The translations under genes were made by a program, and so were the position numbers. From Lineus longissimus (lineage: Eukaryota > Nemertea > Pilidiophora > Heteronemertea > Lineidae): a stretch of DNA of 64,000 bases. Numbering within the stretch: position 1 is the first letter of the stretch; each line of letters begins with the position of its first letter. Shown piece after piece: positions 1 through 12,331 of this stretch. The notes under the pieces are model-generated. The model saw nothing but the letters and a program-made list of their open reading frames with translations. It was not told the DNA's origin and did not search any database. The stretch is taken from assembly GCF_910592395.1 (NCBI RefSeq), contig NC_088318.1, positions 13,454,349-13,518,348 on the forward strand. Reading direction: 5' to 3'.

Positions 1-1272
1 AAATGTTCAAATTCGAGTTCAATTTTCAAATTTTTGAAGGAGTGGACTCGACCTTTAATGCAAGGTTTTCATTGCTGTGCGGGGTCATCTGCAGAGATGA
101 TATTTAGTGAAATTGGCTCTGTCGCTCTTTCTAATGGAAGAACCAATAAAAGCGAAGCTGGTACTACCTCAATTAACCCTCTGTGGCCCTGAAAACCTGT
201 ACGTTTAAAGATGATATCATGAGGATTTACTTTCTATTGAGGTCACTCGAGTCAGCTGGACCATTGAAGCCTACAAATCAAGCTGATTCAACATAAGCCC
301 TAACTTAACGACTCTTTCTGAGCAAACGTGAATATAATGCTGCCTTTTGGGGATGAAACCAAATGGAGGCTATTTAGTATTTTTAGACATCATTGCATTG
401 AATTTAAAGGCACATCTGATGCGTGGAAACTTGTAAATTGTATTTGAATTAGAATAATTCTGCTCCAAATTGCTGGTAATTTTGTCTTGTATCAGTAGAC
501 ATTATTGCACTCTAATTTAAAGGAACAGTTGACTGCAGAATTTGTGTTTGAATTTGACTATTGAAATAAAAATGCACTTTCGTTGAATGTTTGAATTGGG
601 TGATAAAATGCCTTTAACTGCAGCATCTATGACTGTAGCAGACAGCTCTCACTGTATTAATGGCTGAAACTCTCGCAGCCTCTCATGAGTCATTGTACTC
701 TAGACATTATGACTCGTGCAGTGTTGCATTGTCAAGGACAATATTTCAATGATGGGAGGTTCTCTGCAGTCATCATACTGCACTTGACATTTTATGAGGG
801 AGAGTAGGGAAATGACGGGCTTGTGTAATGTCAAACTAGTTGCAGTTTTCTTCCGTTTTTTGTGAATTGTAGATTCCAGTGCCTGGGTACTGTACCCTAA
901 ACTCCCAAATTCTGAACCTCTTTCTTTTTGTGGTTTGACCCGATTCTTATTTTGGCAATTTTTTCTCTCATTTTTTCTGATCAAAAAAACTCTTTACAAA
1001 TGATGCAGTGGAGTCTATGGCCTGGGCATTATTGATTGGTATTTCATGATTGGTGTGGGCAGGATCAGATCAATAAGTTAGGGAGCGTCTCAAAAAGGTT
1101 GATGACTGAAATGATGAATATTATCGTCTGAGGGAGATGGTCATCAGTTTTTGAGGCTTCATCATATTTTTGTAACAGCGGTTAACGTACTTGGTCCAAA
1201 GCTCTTTCTCACTTTTCGCTTATTGATGTTTCAGATGGCCCAGTTTTCTTCGTGCCGCTAAACGTTGATTAG
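1..1272. other. Upstream non-coding stretch, no gene recognised
   Basis: No exon with recognisable protein similarity or a convincing acceptor-donor pair was found here. It is AT-rich and probably intron or 5' flank of the following receptor gene, whose signal-peptide exon is missing and may lie here or left of the window. Confidence 0.4.
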
Positions 1273-4200
1273 AAGATGGATCCTGGACGAAGAAATTGTA
1301 ATCGCCACAAACCATACAAGTGTGCGAATGGTCAGTGCACAAAAGGACCAGCAAATTGCCGTGAGTAGCTTTTGTAGTAATTGAGTAGGGCACCTCAACC
1401 AGCACGCAACCACGTTCCAGCTTGATACCATTGATTGCTTCAACTTGCAATCCATCCCTATAGCCAGCCTCTTCGATTAATCTTTAAGCCAATGGAAGAG
1501 AAGTGAGCAAACTGCAAACTGCATGGTTGGAATAAAACGTTATTTTTTCTTGCAGATTCTTCACGCCATTGTAAGGCGTACCCACTCAACCCACGCAGAT
1601 ATCAATGTCCGGAGGGAAATTGTGTGCGATTTGATTACCACTGTAGTAAGTATGATTTGACTGTCGAAGATGAAATGAGCCACATGAATAAATCAGGACC
1701 TGCAGAATTGAACCCCGGACGTCACAGGAGACATGTGCTGATGTTTCCTGGGCCACTCCAACAGCCAGCGCATGTTTGTGATCTCGGAGCTTTCTGTTTC
1801 GAGATGGACATACCTGAGAAAGTTTCTTTGATGCTGGGTTTCGGTTTGTCTTCTTTCACTTTAATTTTGGTCTTCTTTCTCCCAGTACGACCCTGCGGCT
1901 TCGAACAAACTGACACATCATCGAACACACCAGTACGCCATAGATACAAGTATGACTACCAATGTCCGCACTTCCCCCTGAAATGTGGACGCAGCCCATC
2001 AGATTGTCGTAGGTATTCTTATCGTCTATCTGCATGGAATGTACCTAAAGGAGCTGGATAGCCTAGTGGTTCACACTGCTGGCTACCACGCAATGAGCCT
2101 GTGCTTGATAAACCGGGAGAACCCAAGATTGTAGTTTTGGATAAACCAGCGTGGCTTTCAATTGAGGCTTTCCTCTTGAGGCAACAGGGTCAATGTTGAT
2201 CACTACCAATGACCTGCAGAGTGCATAAAATGACACCACCATTGACCTGTAGAGTGGTAGCGTGACTTTCAATTGAGGCTTTCTTCTCAACTCAAGTGAG
2301 GCTTTCCTCTTGATGCTTTCCTCTTGAGGCAACAGGGTCAATGTTGATCACTACCAATGACCCGAGGAGCGCACAAAATGACACCACCATTGACCAGCAG
2401 AGTGGTAGCGTGACTTTCAATTGAGGCTTTCCTCTCAACTCAATTGAGGCTTTCCTCTTGAGGCTTTCCTCTTGAGGCTTTCCTCTTGAGGCTTTCCTCT
2501 TGAGGCAACATGGTCAATGTTGATCACTACCATACCAATGACCTGAGGAGCGCACAAAATGACACCACCATTGACCTGCAGAGTGGTAGCGTGACTTTCA
2601 ATTGAGGCTTTCGTCTCAACTCAATTGAGGCTTTCCTCTTGAGGCTTTCCTCTTGAGGCTTTCCTCTTGAGGCTTTCCTCTTGAGGCAACCGGGTCAATG
2701 TTGATCACTACCAATGACCTGAGGAGTGCATAAAATGACACCACCATTGACCTGCAGAGTGGTAGCGTGACTTTCAATTGAGGCTTTCGTCTCAACTCCA
2801 TTGAGGCTTTCCTCTTGAGGCTTTCCTCTTGAGGCTTTCCTCTTGAGGCTTTCCTCTTGAGGCAACCGGGTCAATGTTGATCACTACCAATGACCTGAGG
2901 AGTGCATAAAATGACACCACCATTGACCTGTAGAGTGGTAGCGTGACTTTCAATTGAGGCTTTCGTCTCAACTCCATTGAGGCTTTCCTCTTGAGGCTTT
3001 CCTCTTGAGGCTTTCCTCTTGAGGCTTTCCTCTTGAGGCAACAGGGTCAATGTTGATCACTACCAATGACCTGAGGAGCGCACAAAAAGACACCACCATT
3101 GACCTGCAGAGTGGTACATGCACTTTTTAACTTGTCACTCGACTTACACCAAGTCACAATGCCACCATCTTTGAATGATGACTGAAGCAAATGGAGTTTT
3201 GGTATATCTGTGTGAAGTACAGATTGGAACCTGAAGCATAATAGGCCGACAACCTCCTTCAATCAACCTGTTCAGTTATCTGTGATTGATTGATAGATAC
3301 TGCTTTTTTTCAGCATCACACTGTAGCTACCCGGATGCCTATACATGTCCCGTGACAGGAGAATGTAAACCAAACTTTCATTGGTGTGGTGAGTTTCAGA
3401 TATTAGTCATCCCTTAGGTATAGAATTGAATTTGCACGTGGCCTGCTCGAAGTGTTTACTAAGTAAAAAATCCCGACTGATGATGATGACTATGAGGAAT
3501 AACTCTTTTGTCCCACTTCAAAGAACATATATTTGTAAACTTGGAGGGGTTTGCTGATAACTTCTCATTGTCAGCAGCTCATATTTGCACACAGAAATTA
3601 GCTTGTTCAAGATCTTCTCTGATATCCTGATGATTGTATCTTTTATTTTCCACTTCAAATAATTGGTATTGGTCCAGGTCAAGTGATGGTACTGACATTA
3701 ACAGCTCATTGCTAGAAGTGTCTCTAATTTCAGAGAGCTGCTCAGAGTTTCGCTGTGATAATGGCGTCTGTTACCAACGCAACCAAAAATGTGATAAACT
3801 GAATGACTGTGGCGATTGGTCCGATGAGAAATACTGTGACGGCTCAGAGAACCCCGAACTTCACCCAATAGCAACCACACGTAGTCCAGGTAGGCAGAAC
3901 TAGAGTAAGACCATTGAAAGAATTAAAAACTGATTCTCCTCCCTGCCTGCCATGCTTTTGACCGCCAACTGCATTTATCCAAAATTGATAAATTATTTTT
4001 AAATGTTGGTAGATTTTAAAGAAAAATGGAGAAAAAAGAAACTGTCTTGATGGGACATCCATTGAACGTTTGACTTGTTTGGATGAGAAGAGTTGTGAAA
4101 TACATGATGCGTTTCCTAATCTTTGCTAGTTTTCCTTTTCACATTTTAGATGGATTTCTGCAGCCATGGTCAATAGTAATGATATCAAGCGGGGTGATAC

Positions 4201-5009
4201 TGCTGATGTTGGCCACTATCTATATGATACTGAGACGATACGGGCCAATCTGTCGGAGGGGACGTCTACTATCAAGTAAGTGATCTTGTACCATTTCTAC
4301 CTCACTTTCGATTAACTTGAAAGCTAAAGAGCTATCTTTCATTTACTTTATGTCTCCTTGCCTTCAGATCAAAATTCGCCCCAGATACGCTCTTCCTGCA
4401 CGTATGCAAATGACCCGTCAATGTGCCTCTGGAACAACTCGGTAGAGGGTGCTCGCCTCTCGTACATTCCTCCCCAAGACAGTCCGACGTCGTTCATCCT
4501 TTCCAGAGCTGCTAGGTCACATTTCCGGGAAACGCCTGCCAATCCTCCATCATATCTGGACGTGATGGCATCTGAGCAATATAGTCCATTCCCTGAGGAT
4601 TCTTATGTAAGTTCCCCGTAATTTCTTGTCCTCAAATGTGAAAGATGGTTATTTCTCAAATATCATAATTGTCAGTTCACCTTTAATTAGCATAGATATA
4701 CTTGGGTACTGGCAATCAGTGAGTTTCCCATTGTTACATACCAGGTCATCTATGGCGAGTTTCACCATATGCATGGTAAAATTGTCAAAGTTAACACTGG
4801 GGGCGTAATGATATACAAATCACAAAAAATTATAATCAATCATGATTCTTTTGTTTTTATAGTCACCGCCAAGTTACAGTGAGGCAGTACTGGCAGCAGC
4901 ATCAGATCACCGTGGGGTGACTGAACCTAGCTTCAAGAGACTAACACCCTCCATGGCAACCACTCAAACTAACTACAGCCCTAACCCAGCGACAGAGACG
5001 ATTGTTTGA
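1273..5009 (+). CDS. LDLa-repeat single-pass membrane protein with PPxY tail (LDLRAD3-like), 5' end not seen
   Basis: Exons: 1273-1360, 1556-1645, 1886-2008, 3314-3388, 3734-3889, 4150-4275, 4368-4606, 4863-5009; 347 residues visible, all junctions in phase, most introns phase 1. Each of the first four exons encodes one 4-cysteine module resembling the first part of an LDL-receptor class A repeat (for example YKCANGQC, YTCPVTGEC) without the acidic calcium cluster. The fifth encodes a full 6-cysteine LDLa repeat ending DCGDWSDEKYC. Exon six gives a transmembrane helix (about residues 183-205 of the visible protein) followed by basic residues (LRRYG, CRRGR). The cytoplasmic tail carries two PPSY motifs, NPPSY near 279 and SPPSY near 301, of the PPxY type that binds WW domains of NEDD4-family ubiquitin ligases. 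Layout and length recall LDLRAD3, but the half-repeats differ, so orthology is open. No signal peptide exon was found; an in-frame TAG lies just upstream of the ATG at 1276, so 1273 is taken as an acceptor edge, not a start. A poly(A) signal AATAAA is at 5805-5810. Confidence 0.8.
2130..3115. repeat. Nested tandem repeat in intron of the LDLa gene
   Basis: A unit of about 177 bp is repeated five to six times; the phrase caatgttgatcactacc recurs near 2191, 2339, 2516, 2695, 2871 and 3048. Inside each unit a 14-bp word (gaggctttcctctt) is itself repeated up to four or five times. It lies wholly in the 2009-3313 intron. Confidence 0.9.
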
Positions 5010-6382
5010 CGTTGGTCTCCCGGCTTGGCAGCTACGAAATACCACCACAGCCGTAACCCACCGATGGAGACTGTGGTTTGACCTCAGTCGCGTTGTTTTG
5101 TAATGCTCATATGTTTCAAAAAGAGAACTTTGAACAGTTGGAAGGAGACGTATCAGTATAGTTTTCAAATGTTTCATAGATGTCACTGGTGCCATTTGTC
5201 CTTGAAAAGAATGAAAAGTGAAATGGTTTTTTATAGTGGAAGGAACTCATTTTCTAGTTCGTGGTGCTAATATCATACATGTATGAAAAGATTAGCAGTT
5301 GATGAAAAGCTTTAACACTTATAATATGCTGTACAGAATTTTCAATACAATTTGTGTGTGTTTATGTACAAATCATGTATACATTGTAATGTATAGTGTA
5401 ACCATTTTAGACTGAGACAGTGTGCGAGTGTTGATATGTGGGAGTCCACAATGTCGCTTAGAGTAAATGTGCCATAGTGTTTTAGTGAGCACAATGGCTC
5501 CTGGCTGTTTCATTTATCTTTATACTGTATCCAATAGACATTTCAATTGGACGTCTTTGTCAATACATGTATTCTTGATATCTGTTTGTTCTTTGTTGAA
5601 TTTTCTTTAAATGTCAAATTTTACACTTTTCAGATTTTCTGTAAGCCTAGCGCTATAAATTTTTATCTCGTGCATTTATGACATTGTTGTTCTCCCCTAT
5701 TTTATGATTATATGAAAAGTCTGTTACAATTCTGTTTAGCTGTCAAATATATATCTGGTGAAGTCCCCTTTAAATCTTGTACAAGTAACTGTATTGATTC
5801 ATGTAATAAAGATTGAAAATATGTTTGAAAACACATTTTCTATTTCATTGACTGACCCCTACGCTTTTTCGACTTCGAAAACTGTTTCTGTTTGTTTACC
5901 ATGGTTGTGCCTATGTCCTGATCTGGAGGGAGGGAGTGGGGCCCTTCAACTTTCGGGGTGGGAGGGCCCATACTCGAAGGCGCTTGAGAAATCAAGGCTT
6001 GTTTGGGTAGTGTGGCTGGAGTGTGGAAAAAGGGAGAGAGGGCATTGGAGGTCTGGTCGTGGGCCCAATTCAAATCAAAATTTGGAAGGTGGTTGAGCCC
6101 GCTTTCGGAGACCGCTGTGCAAGGGATAGTAGTCCTAGGGCTGATAGTCCGTGTAACAATAGCCCGCATTGCTAAATGTTTTGGTTAGGGTTAGCGGTAC
6201 AATAGATCATGCTGCTAAATTGGTCAAATACAATGCTACCGGACTATGACTCCAGGGGGACTATATCCGCTGTCACACCGCCTCTGGTCTTTTCGGAGAT
6301 TATGCTGCGGACATCTTAAGGGCATGCCACGGCCAATGTGGAATTTGTTCACAGTGGTTTAGCATAAAAAACAACACTCGGA
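5010..6382. other. 3' UTR of LDLa gene and short intergenic spacer
   Basis: Up to about 5830 this is the 3' UTR, ending at AATAAA (5805-5810). The remaining 550 bases before PRMT7 show no coding exon and presumably hold the PRMT7 promoter; no clear TATA box was seen. Confidence 0.6.
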
Positions 6383-9300
6383 ATGCTTCGGAAAATGGCA
6401 GCCTCCGTAAAAAGCAATGTGTTGAAAAATATCTCAAAAGAAATGGGCTCTGAGGCAAAAAACTCTGGCTCTATCTTTAAATCTAAACTTAATCCAGTCA
6501 CAGGAAAGATGGAATGGGCGTTAGAAGTCGAAGACTTTGATTTCCATCAAGAAATAGCCAGGTAAACTTGCGATGAAAAAGTGGTTACCGAATCGATATG
6601 CTTTCAATGCATGATGTGCAGTCAAAAATGTACAGTGTGTATACAAAAAGAATGCATTGGAACTGTGTAGAATGCCTGCAATGCTGCATTCAGCATGAGA
6701 GATGATTTTGGGATTTAGCCTAGGGCCTTGTCCTCAGTTTCTGCCATTTAGATATCCCAGCACTCCTTGTGAACACAATCTTGCCCTAAACTCCATAATT
6801 TGTTCAACACTCAACAGTACTGTGAGTACATTACATGATGATCATGTGGCCTATGCCACCAAAACAGATGCGACTATAGTGAAATAGTCTCTACGTGCCA
6901 GTGCCAATGGCAATGCTACTTTGTACATCCCCCAGAATATCACTATCTAACCAAAGGGAGTCACTCCTTTCCGTCTTCGTTCTTAAAACAAAAAGAACTT
7001 TGACTTTGAGTTGCTTTGCTCAGTCAGTCATTGTTGATGTCTGTGGCTCCACATGTTCATTTCTTTTTATGGTTCTTTTACAGGTCTGCCTATGCTGATA
7101 TGCTTCATGATACTGAAAGAGTAAGTAGGTCTAAAACGCACAAATGCAGGAAAAATTATCACGATTCCCGACCAGTCTTCTGCTTCACTGGTTAAAAGGG
7201 CCTTGTGAACTTCTGCAACTAATCATCCATTCAATTCTTGGTCATCCAGTAAAATATCCATTGCAACCTAATCACTGAGTACAGGGGATTGTGGTTTTGA
7301 TAGACCAAGCACATATGCAAAAACACTTTGGAAAACAGCTGGACATGGGCGTATCCCACAACACTAGTGTTCTGATAAAATTTTCTTCTGACTACACTGT
7401 ATAATTTTGGATATTTTTCTTCAGAACAAAAAATATGACCTGGCATTACAGAAGGCTATTCAAACAATGCACCAGCAAGGAAAGAAAGCAAATGTGTTGG
7501 ATATAGGGACCGGGACTGCACTATTGTCTATGATGGCTGTCAGGGCAAAGGCAGATTCAGTCACAGCTTGTGAGGTGAGCAATCATGATTTTTATTTTGT
7601 TTTGTTTTGAGAGACCAAAGGTTTCAGCGAATGTGGGGTATTCTGGTCCTCAGTCAAGTGTCTACCGGTTTCTTTTGGCAAATTCAGGTGGTAAAGAAAT
7701 ACTATTAAATATGAAGACTTTTATCTTGTAATTTTATATATATACATGTACATTATTGTACTATTACAGGCATTTTCTCCTATGGCAGGATGTGCTCTCA
7801 AAGTCATTAATGCAAATGGCTTCAAAGACAAGATCAAAATAATCCCAAAGAGGTCTACAGAAATAATAACTGGAGAAGGTTTGTTTTGTTTAAATTGAGA
7901 GTCCTGTGTGCCTCTTTGAAAAACTCAATTCTATCTAAATCCTAGGATGCAACAGTTGAGCCTAAAGTCAGCTCTGCCTTTAAATCTCATGAGGAATTCC
8001 CCTTTGGCATTTACATGTCTATATATTGAAAGCTACACTGATTAGGCACTAATAAAGACCCAGAAGTTCTCTCGCCAAGAAAGGATTTCGATAGTCTGAA
8101 AACGTTTGAGATAGATGGCATTCCCAAGTGCAAAAGAGAACATTTTCCTTGCAGTTTGAGGGCCAGTATCAAGCTGTGGTACAGTTCTTACTTTTATAAA
8201 GGTCTGTGGCCATGCATGTGTTTTCTCGGTAACTTCTAAGATTATATCATATCAAGCCTTGGGTGTTTTTCTGCAAACAGACCAATGGTATATTTTCCAT
8301 TTTCAGGTGGCGATATGCCAACGCGAGCAAACATTCTGGTAACTGAGGTGTTTGACACGGAGCTGATCGGCGAGGGGGCAATCTCAACATTTGACCATGC
8401 GCACAAACATTTACTGGAAGTAAGTAATGTTGTTTGCAATAAAAATGTCTGTGTCCAACTTGTGTCCGAAATGTATTGTGTATAATCTCCTCATGCTGTC
8501 CAAATTCAATTTTTAGAAAGACTGCATCGTAGTCCCGTCACTCTCCAACATGTATATCCAAGTTGTCCAATCAGAATTCCTCTGGAGATGTAATCGTCTG
8601 CAGCCAGTTAAGGTAAAAGGTGTGGGAGAACTCCGGCAGCCCACAGAGACAGCTCAGTGTCCTGGTTCAGCTGCTGTGTACGATTTACAATTGGACCAAC
8701 TCGTTGAGGGAAAAGACTTTCGCCCAATTACGGAACCTTTTAAAATATTTAAGTGAGTATGTGATAATAAGGAGTGTGGTTAATGGTTTTCATGGCGCAG
8801 TCCATCCCCGTATGTGGGTGACTGACTGTGAGTGTAGACAAAATGACTTGGCTGACATGAATATACATTTGTACAGTATAAACATCTCATTGCTATAATG
8901 TGATCTCTCATAGAGATATATATAAGCCCACACTGGTCCATTTTTATTTGGCCTTTGGCAAGTCGCTTCAAAGTGTATTCATAATATTGTGAAAACTATT
9001 ATGTAGACTCAAACAGTAGCAGCCCTCTGGCTTATTTTTGAAGACCAGTCAAACTGAATCTTTTGGTTTCTTTCTTAGGTTCGACTATTCTGGTAAAACT
9101 CCAATAGAGTATAACCGATCACAGGCAGCTGTTTTACGTACACTACGGGCAGGCCACTGCCATGCTGTATTCATGTGGTGGGACTTGCACATGGACATGG
9201 ATGCCGATATCATACTCAGTTGCGCTCCAAGATGGGCACATCCAGAACCAGATAAAATGCAGGTATGGCAAAAGTATTTCAATTGATATCAACTCTTTGG

Positions 9301-12300
9301 TTCAAATTAAACCAGCAATGCATAAATTTCTTTGCTGTCTCAGTTGCTGTCCTACATTTCAGCTTGTGTGTTATTTAAATGTACTTTGAACATACCTCTT
9401 TGAGGACTTTGAATCAACACCAAGGTCGACAGAAGTTGAAGTAAACTCCAGAAGTTGAAGTACATGTAAACTCTCCAGATTTTGTACATGTAGATTTTGT
9501 TCGAACTTCTGCCTACCACCATCAAAGTCTTGAAAGGAGAATTATTGCCCCAATACTCCTAAACTCAATAAGCTACTCGAACAACACTCAGTTGTTCCTT
9601 TCCAGTAGGTACCCAATTATACTCTTGGATTAAGAAGTGCAACTGCAGGGTTAAGTACATGTAACTTGCTCGAGGACACTAATCTAAGCAATACTGGGCC
9701 TGATCTTCATTCTAGTGGCGAGATCATTGGATGCAGGCCGTTTATTACCCCCACGAGGCAGTGACCGTTGAGGAGGAAGAAGACATCGGACTACACGCCA
9801 CTCATGATGAGTTCAGCCTCTGGTTCGACGTGTCCACGCATCGGTAGGTATCAGAATATTACTCCTGGGTTAAGAAAAGCAACTGCAGGGTGTCTTGTTC
9901 AAGGACACATAGAATCAGCTTGTGAGTCCAACCCACGACCTGCAAGTTAAGAAGTTGACACCTGAACAAACTATTACGCCAACGTTGGTCTCGGTAACAG
10001 GGTGTCCAATTCCTGCATTATGACGGGGAGCTGGTTTGTTTTGAGGTTGTGCTTGTGACCGTAAAGTCTTCTTCCATTTTATCAGTCAACCTTCAGATTT
10101 TCCCATGCCCATTTTAAATTTTCAGACGTCCTGCCGTAAACCAAACTGACCCTCCGGTATGTCATTGTGGCAGCCATGTTGCTTGTAGCCGATCACGGAT
10201 CTTGATGTTGAACAACCAGAAAAAACATGACAAGTATATAGAGACATTGAAGGAGGTATGTCACATATATTTTTGTTGACCTTGTTAGGAGTGGTGGAGA
10301 AAAGGTATTATTTATGATAATGACCTTAAAATCACCTTTAACTTTTTCAGGTAATTACCGAGGACAGTGTTTGCGTGTGCATTTCAAATGGCTCATATCT
10401 TCCATTCATCGCTGCTAAACTTGGAGCCAAAAAGGTGAGAAGAAATAAACTTGAACATAAACAAGATAAAACGAATTCTAAAGCAGTTGTGTCTTGCAAG
10501 ATCTTTTCTGTCATTGTGCTTGTGTCGTAGCGTGATTTGCTGGCTCTGTAAGCTCATCCTGTGTGACGTCGTGTTGCTATTCCATTTGTAATGAAGATAT
10601 GCTTTGTTTTCTTTCAGGTGCTAACTGTTGAATCCAATAACTTCCCGAGGAGATGTGCCGACTTGTACCTCCGAGAAAATGGCCTGGAAGACCAAGTCCT
10701 GGTGCTCGAGAGTCTCGATCAAATAGAAAATAATCTTCATGGCAAAAAGGTATTGAAGGGAGCGAGATAGTTGCAGTGGTGGACACCTGTTTTATTGCAC
10801 ACAATGTTGGCTAATTCCTCCCATTTTCTGCGCTGATGATCCTTTTCCTTCCTTTGGAGTACCTTACTGGAATCCTCATTATATAGACTGATTTCCAGGG
10901 CTGTTGGGGTCTACTTGTCTGCAATTTAAGTTGGTTTCTTGAAGGAGCTTCATTCTCCTCGATTCTTTCCTGCCAAGCTAACAAGTGGCATCATCCCTGG
11001 GTTTGTTTTTTGTGGTATTACTTCTTCTAGAATGGTTGCTGCATTTGGTTTAACTGGATCGCCTCTCTTAACTACTTCCATATAATCCTGTCATAATGTC
11101 ATTTTCTTTTCAGATCGACATCCTAATGGCAGAACCCTTCTTCTCCTTCGCAGCCCTGCCATGGCACAACTTGTATTTTTGGTATGCCCACTCAGACATA
11201 AGGCAGCTTTGTCATGACAGCACAGTGGTTCTACCTCGGCAAGCTGTTCTCAAGGCAGTGGCGGTCCAGTTTGATGATCTGTGGAAGATCAGGGTCCCCA
11301 TTGGTGACTGTGAGGGTCTCAACTTGGATCATTTTGATGCGTTGATGGCAGTAAGTTCTTTTCAAAGTGTCTGAATTTCTTGAAATATTGCATGTAAGGG
11401 AGTTGTAGTGAAGTAAAAACCCTGGTGTCATGGCTGGCACAGTTAGGTACATTTCCCTGTGTCCTGGTAGACACAGTCAGGTACATTTCCCTGCGTCCTG
11501 GCTGACACAGTCGGGTACATTTCCCTGTGTCCTGGCTGACACAGTCGGGTGCATTTCCCTGTGTCCGTGTCCTTGGCTGAGGGAGGTTCCACTGTATAGA
11601 CTGAAATTTGTTTTAAACTCATTCCAGGATTCGTCGGATCTCGTGGACCCAATGGTGGAGGCCCAGCCACTCTGGGAGTATCCAGGTATCGCCCTGACAC
11701 AGCAAACAACCCTAGCAGATTTTGACCTTGCTAGTATTGTGCCAAATGAACAGATTCAGTCAGAAAAGGAGCTCACAATAGAATGGTAGGTACATGTGTT
11801 GTCAAAGTGATGCTTTTAGCTGGTAATAGTTGCCAACTTATGATAGTTGATAGTGTTTGTCAGTTGAGCTCCTATTTAGGACAAGTGAAAAACCTATTGT
11901 TCTACTTATTCCATCTTCAGTCATCTGATCACAGCCACTCTTATGCTATCTATGGCTTGTGAACTTGTGACCTTGCCTTGGTAATCAAGTGATGATCATA
12001 ATATTTGGCTCTTCTGACATTTGAACCTTTGTTCAATTTAAAAAGCCTTTTGATTTGATAACTCTGTTGTGATGTCTTTTCTTTTAGCGCTGGACATTGT
12101 AATGGAGTAGCGATCTGGCTGGACTACGTCTTGGGGAAAGATCATACTGTAACCACTGGTGCCATAGAACCCATCATCCCAGGGGAGAAGGTCACGTGGA
12201 CCCCAGATATCCGACAGGGCGTCCATCTATTCAGGACTCCACAATCTGTGACTAAAGACTCGGCCGTCAAGATAATTACAAAGTTTAATCCTAAAAATGG

Positions 12301-12331
12301 AGATATAGACTTTAGTTTTTTGGTGTCGTAA
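6383..12331 (+). CDS. PRMT7: Protein arginine N-methyltransferase 7
   Basis: Fourteen exons: 6383-6561, 7084-7120, 7425-7574, 7770-7878, 8307-8419, 8517-8752, 9079-9262, 9716-9843, 10126-10255, 10351-10434, 10618-10749, 11114-11350, 11628-11785, 12088-12331. They join in phase to 706 residues, close to the 692 of human PRMT7. PRMT7 is the type III enzyme making omega-N-monomethylarginine from S-adenosylmethionine, with two fused methyltransferase modules. Visible here: YADMLHD, SAM motif [14 protein letters not shown] (about 97-109), and the double-E loop [12 protein letters not shown] with glutamates at about 172 and 181. [13 protein letters not shown] marks the end of the first module; the second, degenerate module follows from [20 protein letters not shown] onward. 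The start is the first ATG of the open exon; it gives about 28 residues more at the N-terminus than vertebrate PRMT7. A second ATG four codons in (MAASVK) is a possible start. No canonical AATAAA was found close after the stop. Confidence 0.96.
9600..9975. repeat. Two SINE-like fragments flanking PRMT7 exon 8
   Basis: Two related blocks (about 9600-9690 and 9846-9975) share ggtaccc/ggtatca..ttactc, gggttaaga, aactgcaggg and a ctcgaggacact/ttcaaggacac phrase. The second also has gagtccaacccacgacc, which looks like a degenerate tRNA B-box as in the SINE-like copy at 38945-39092. They flank the exon at 9716-9843 on both sides. Confidence 0.55.
11430..11570. repeat. Minisatellite, about 35-bp unit x4, PRMT7 intron
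   Basis: Four near-identical copies of a unit containing gtacatttccctgtgtcc and ggctgacacagtc follow one another in the 11351-11627 intron of PRMT7. Confidence 0.85.

Noticed and set aside
2052-2130. tRNA-like box A (tagcctagtgg) near the LDLa intron repeat
   Set aside because: A single box A match without a convincing B box; possibly a SINE head but not supported enough to call.
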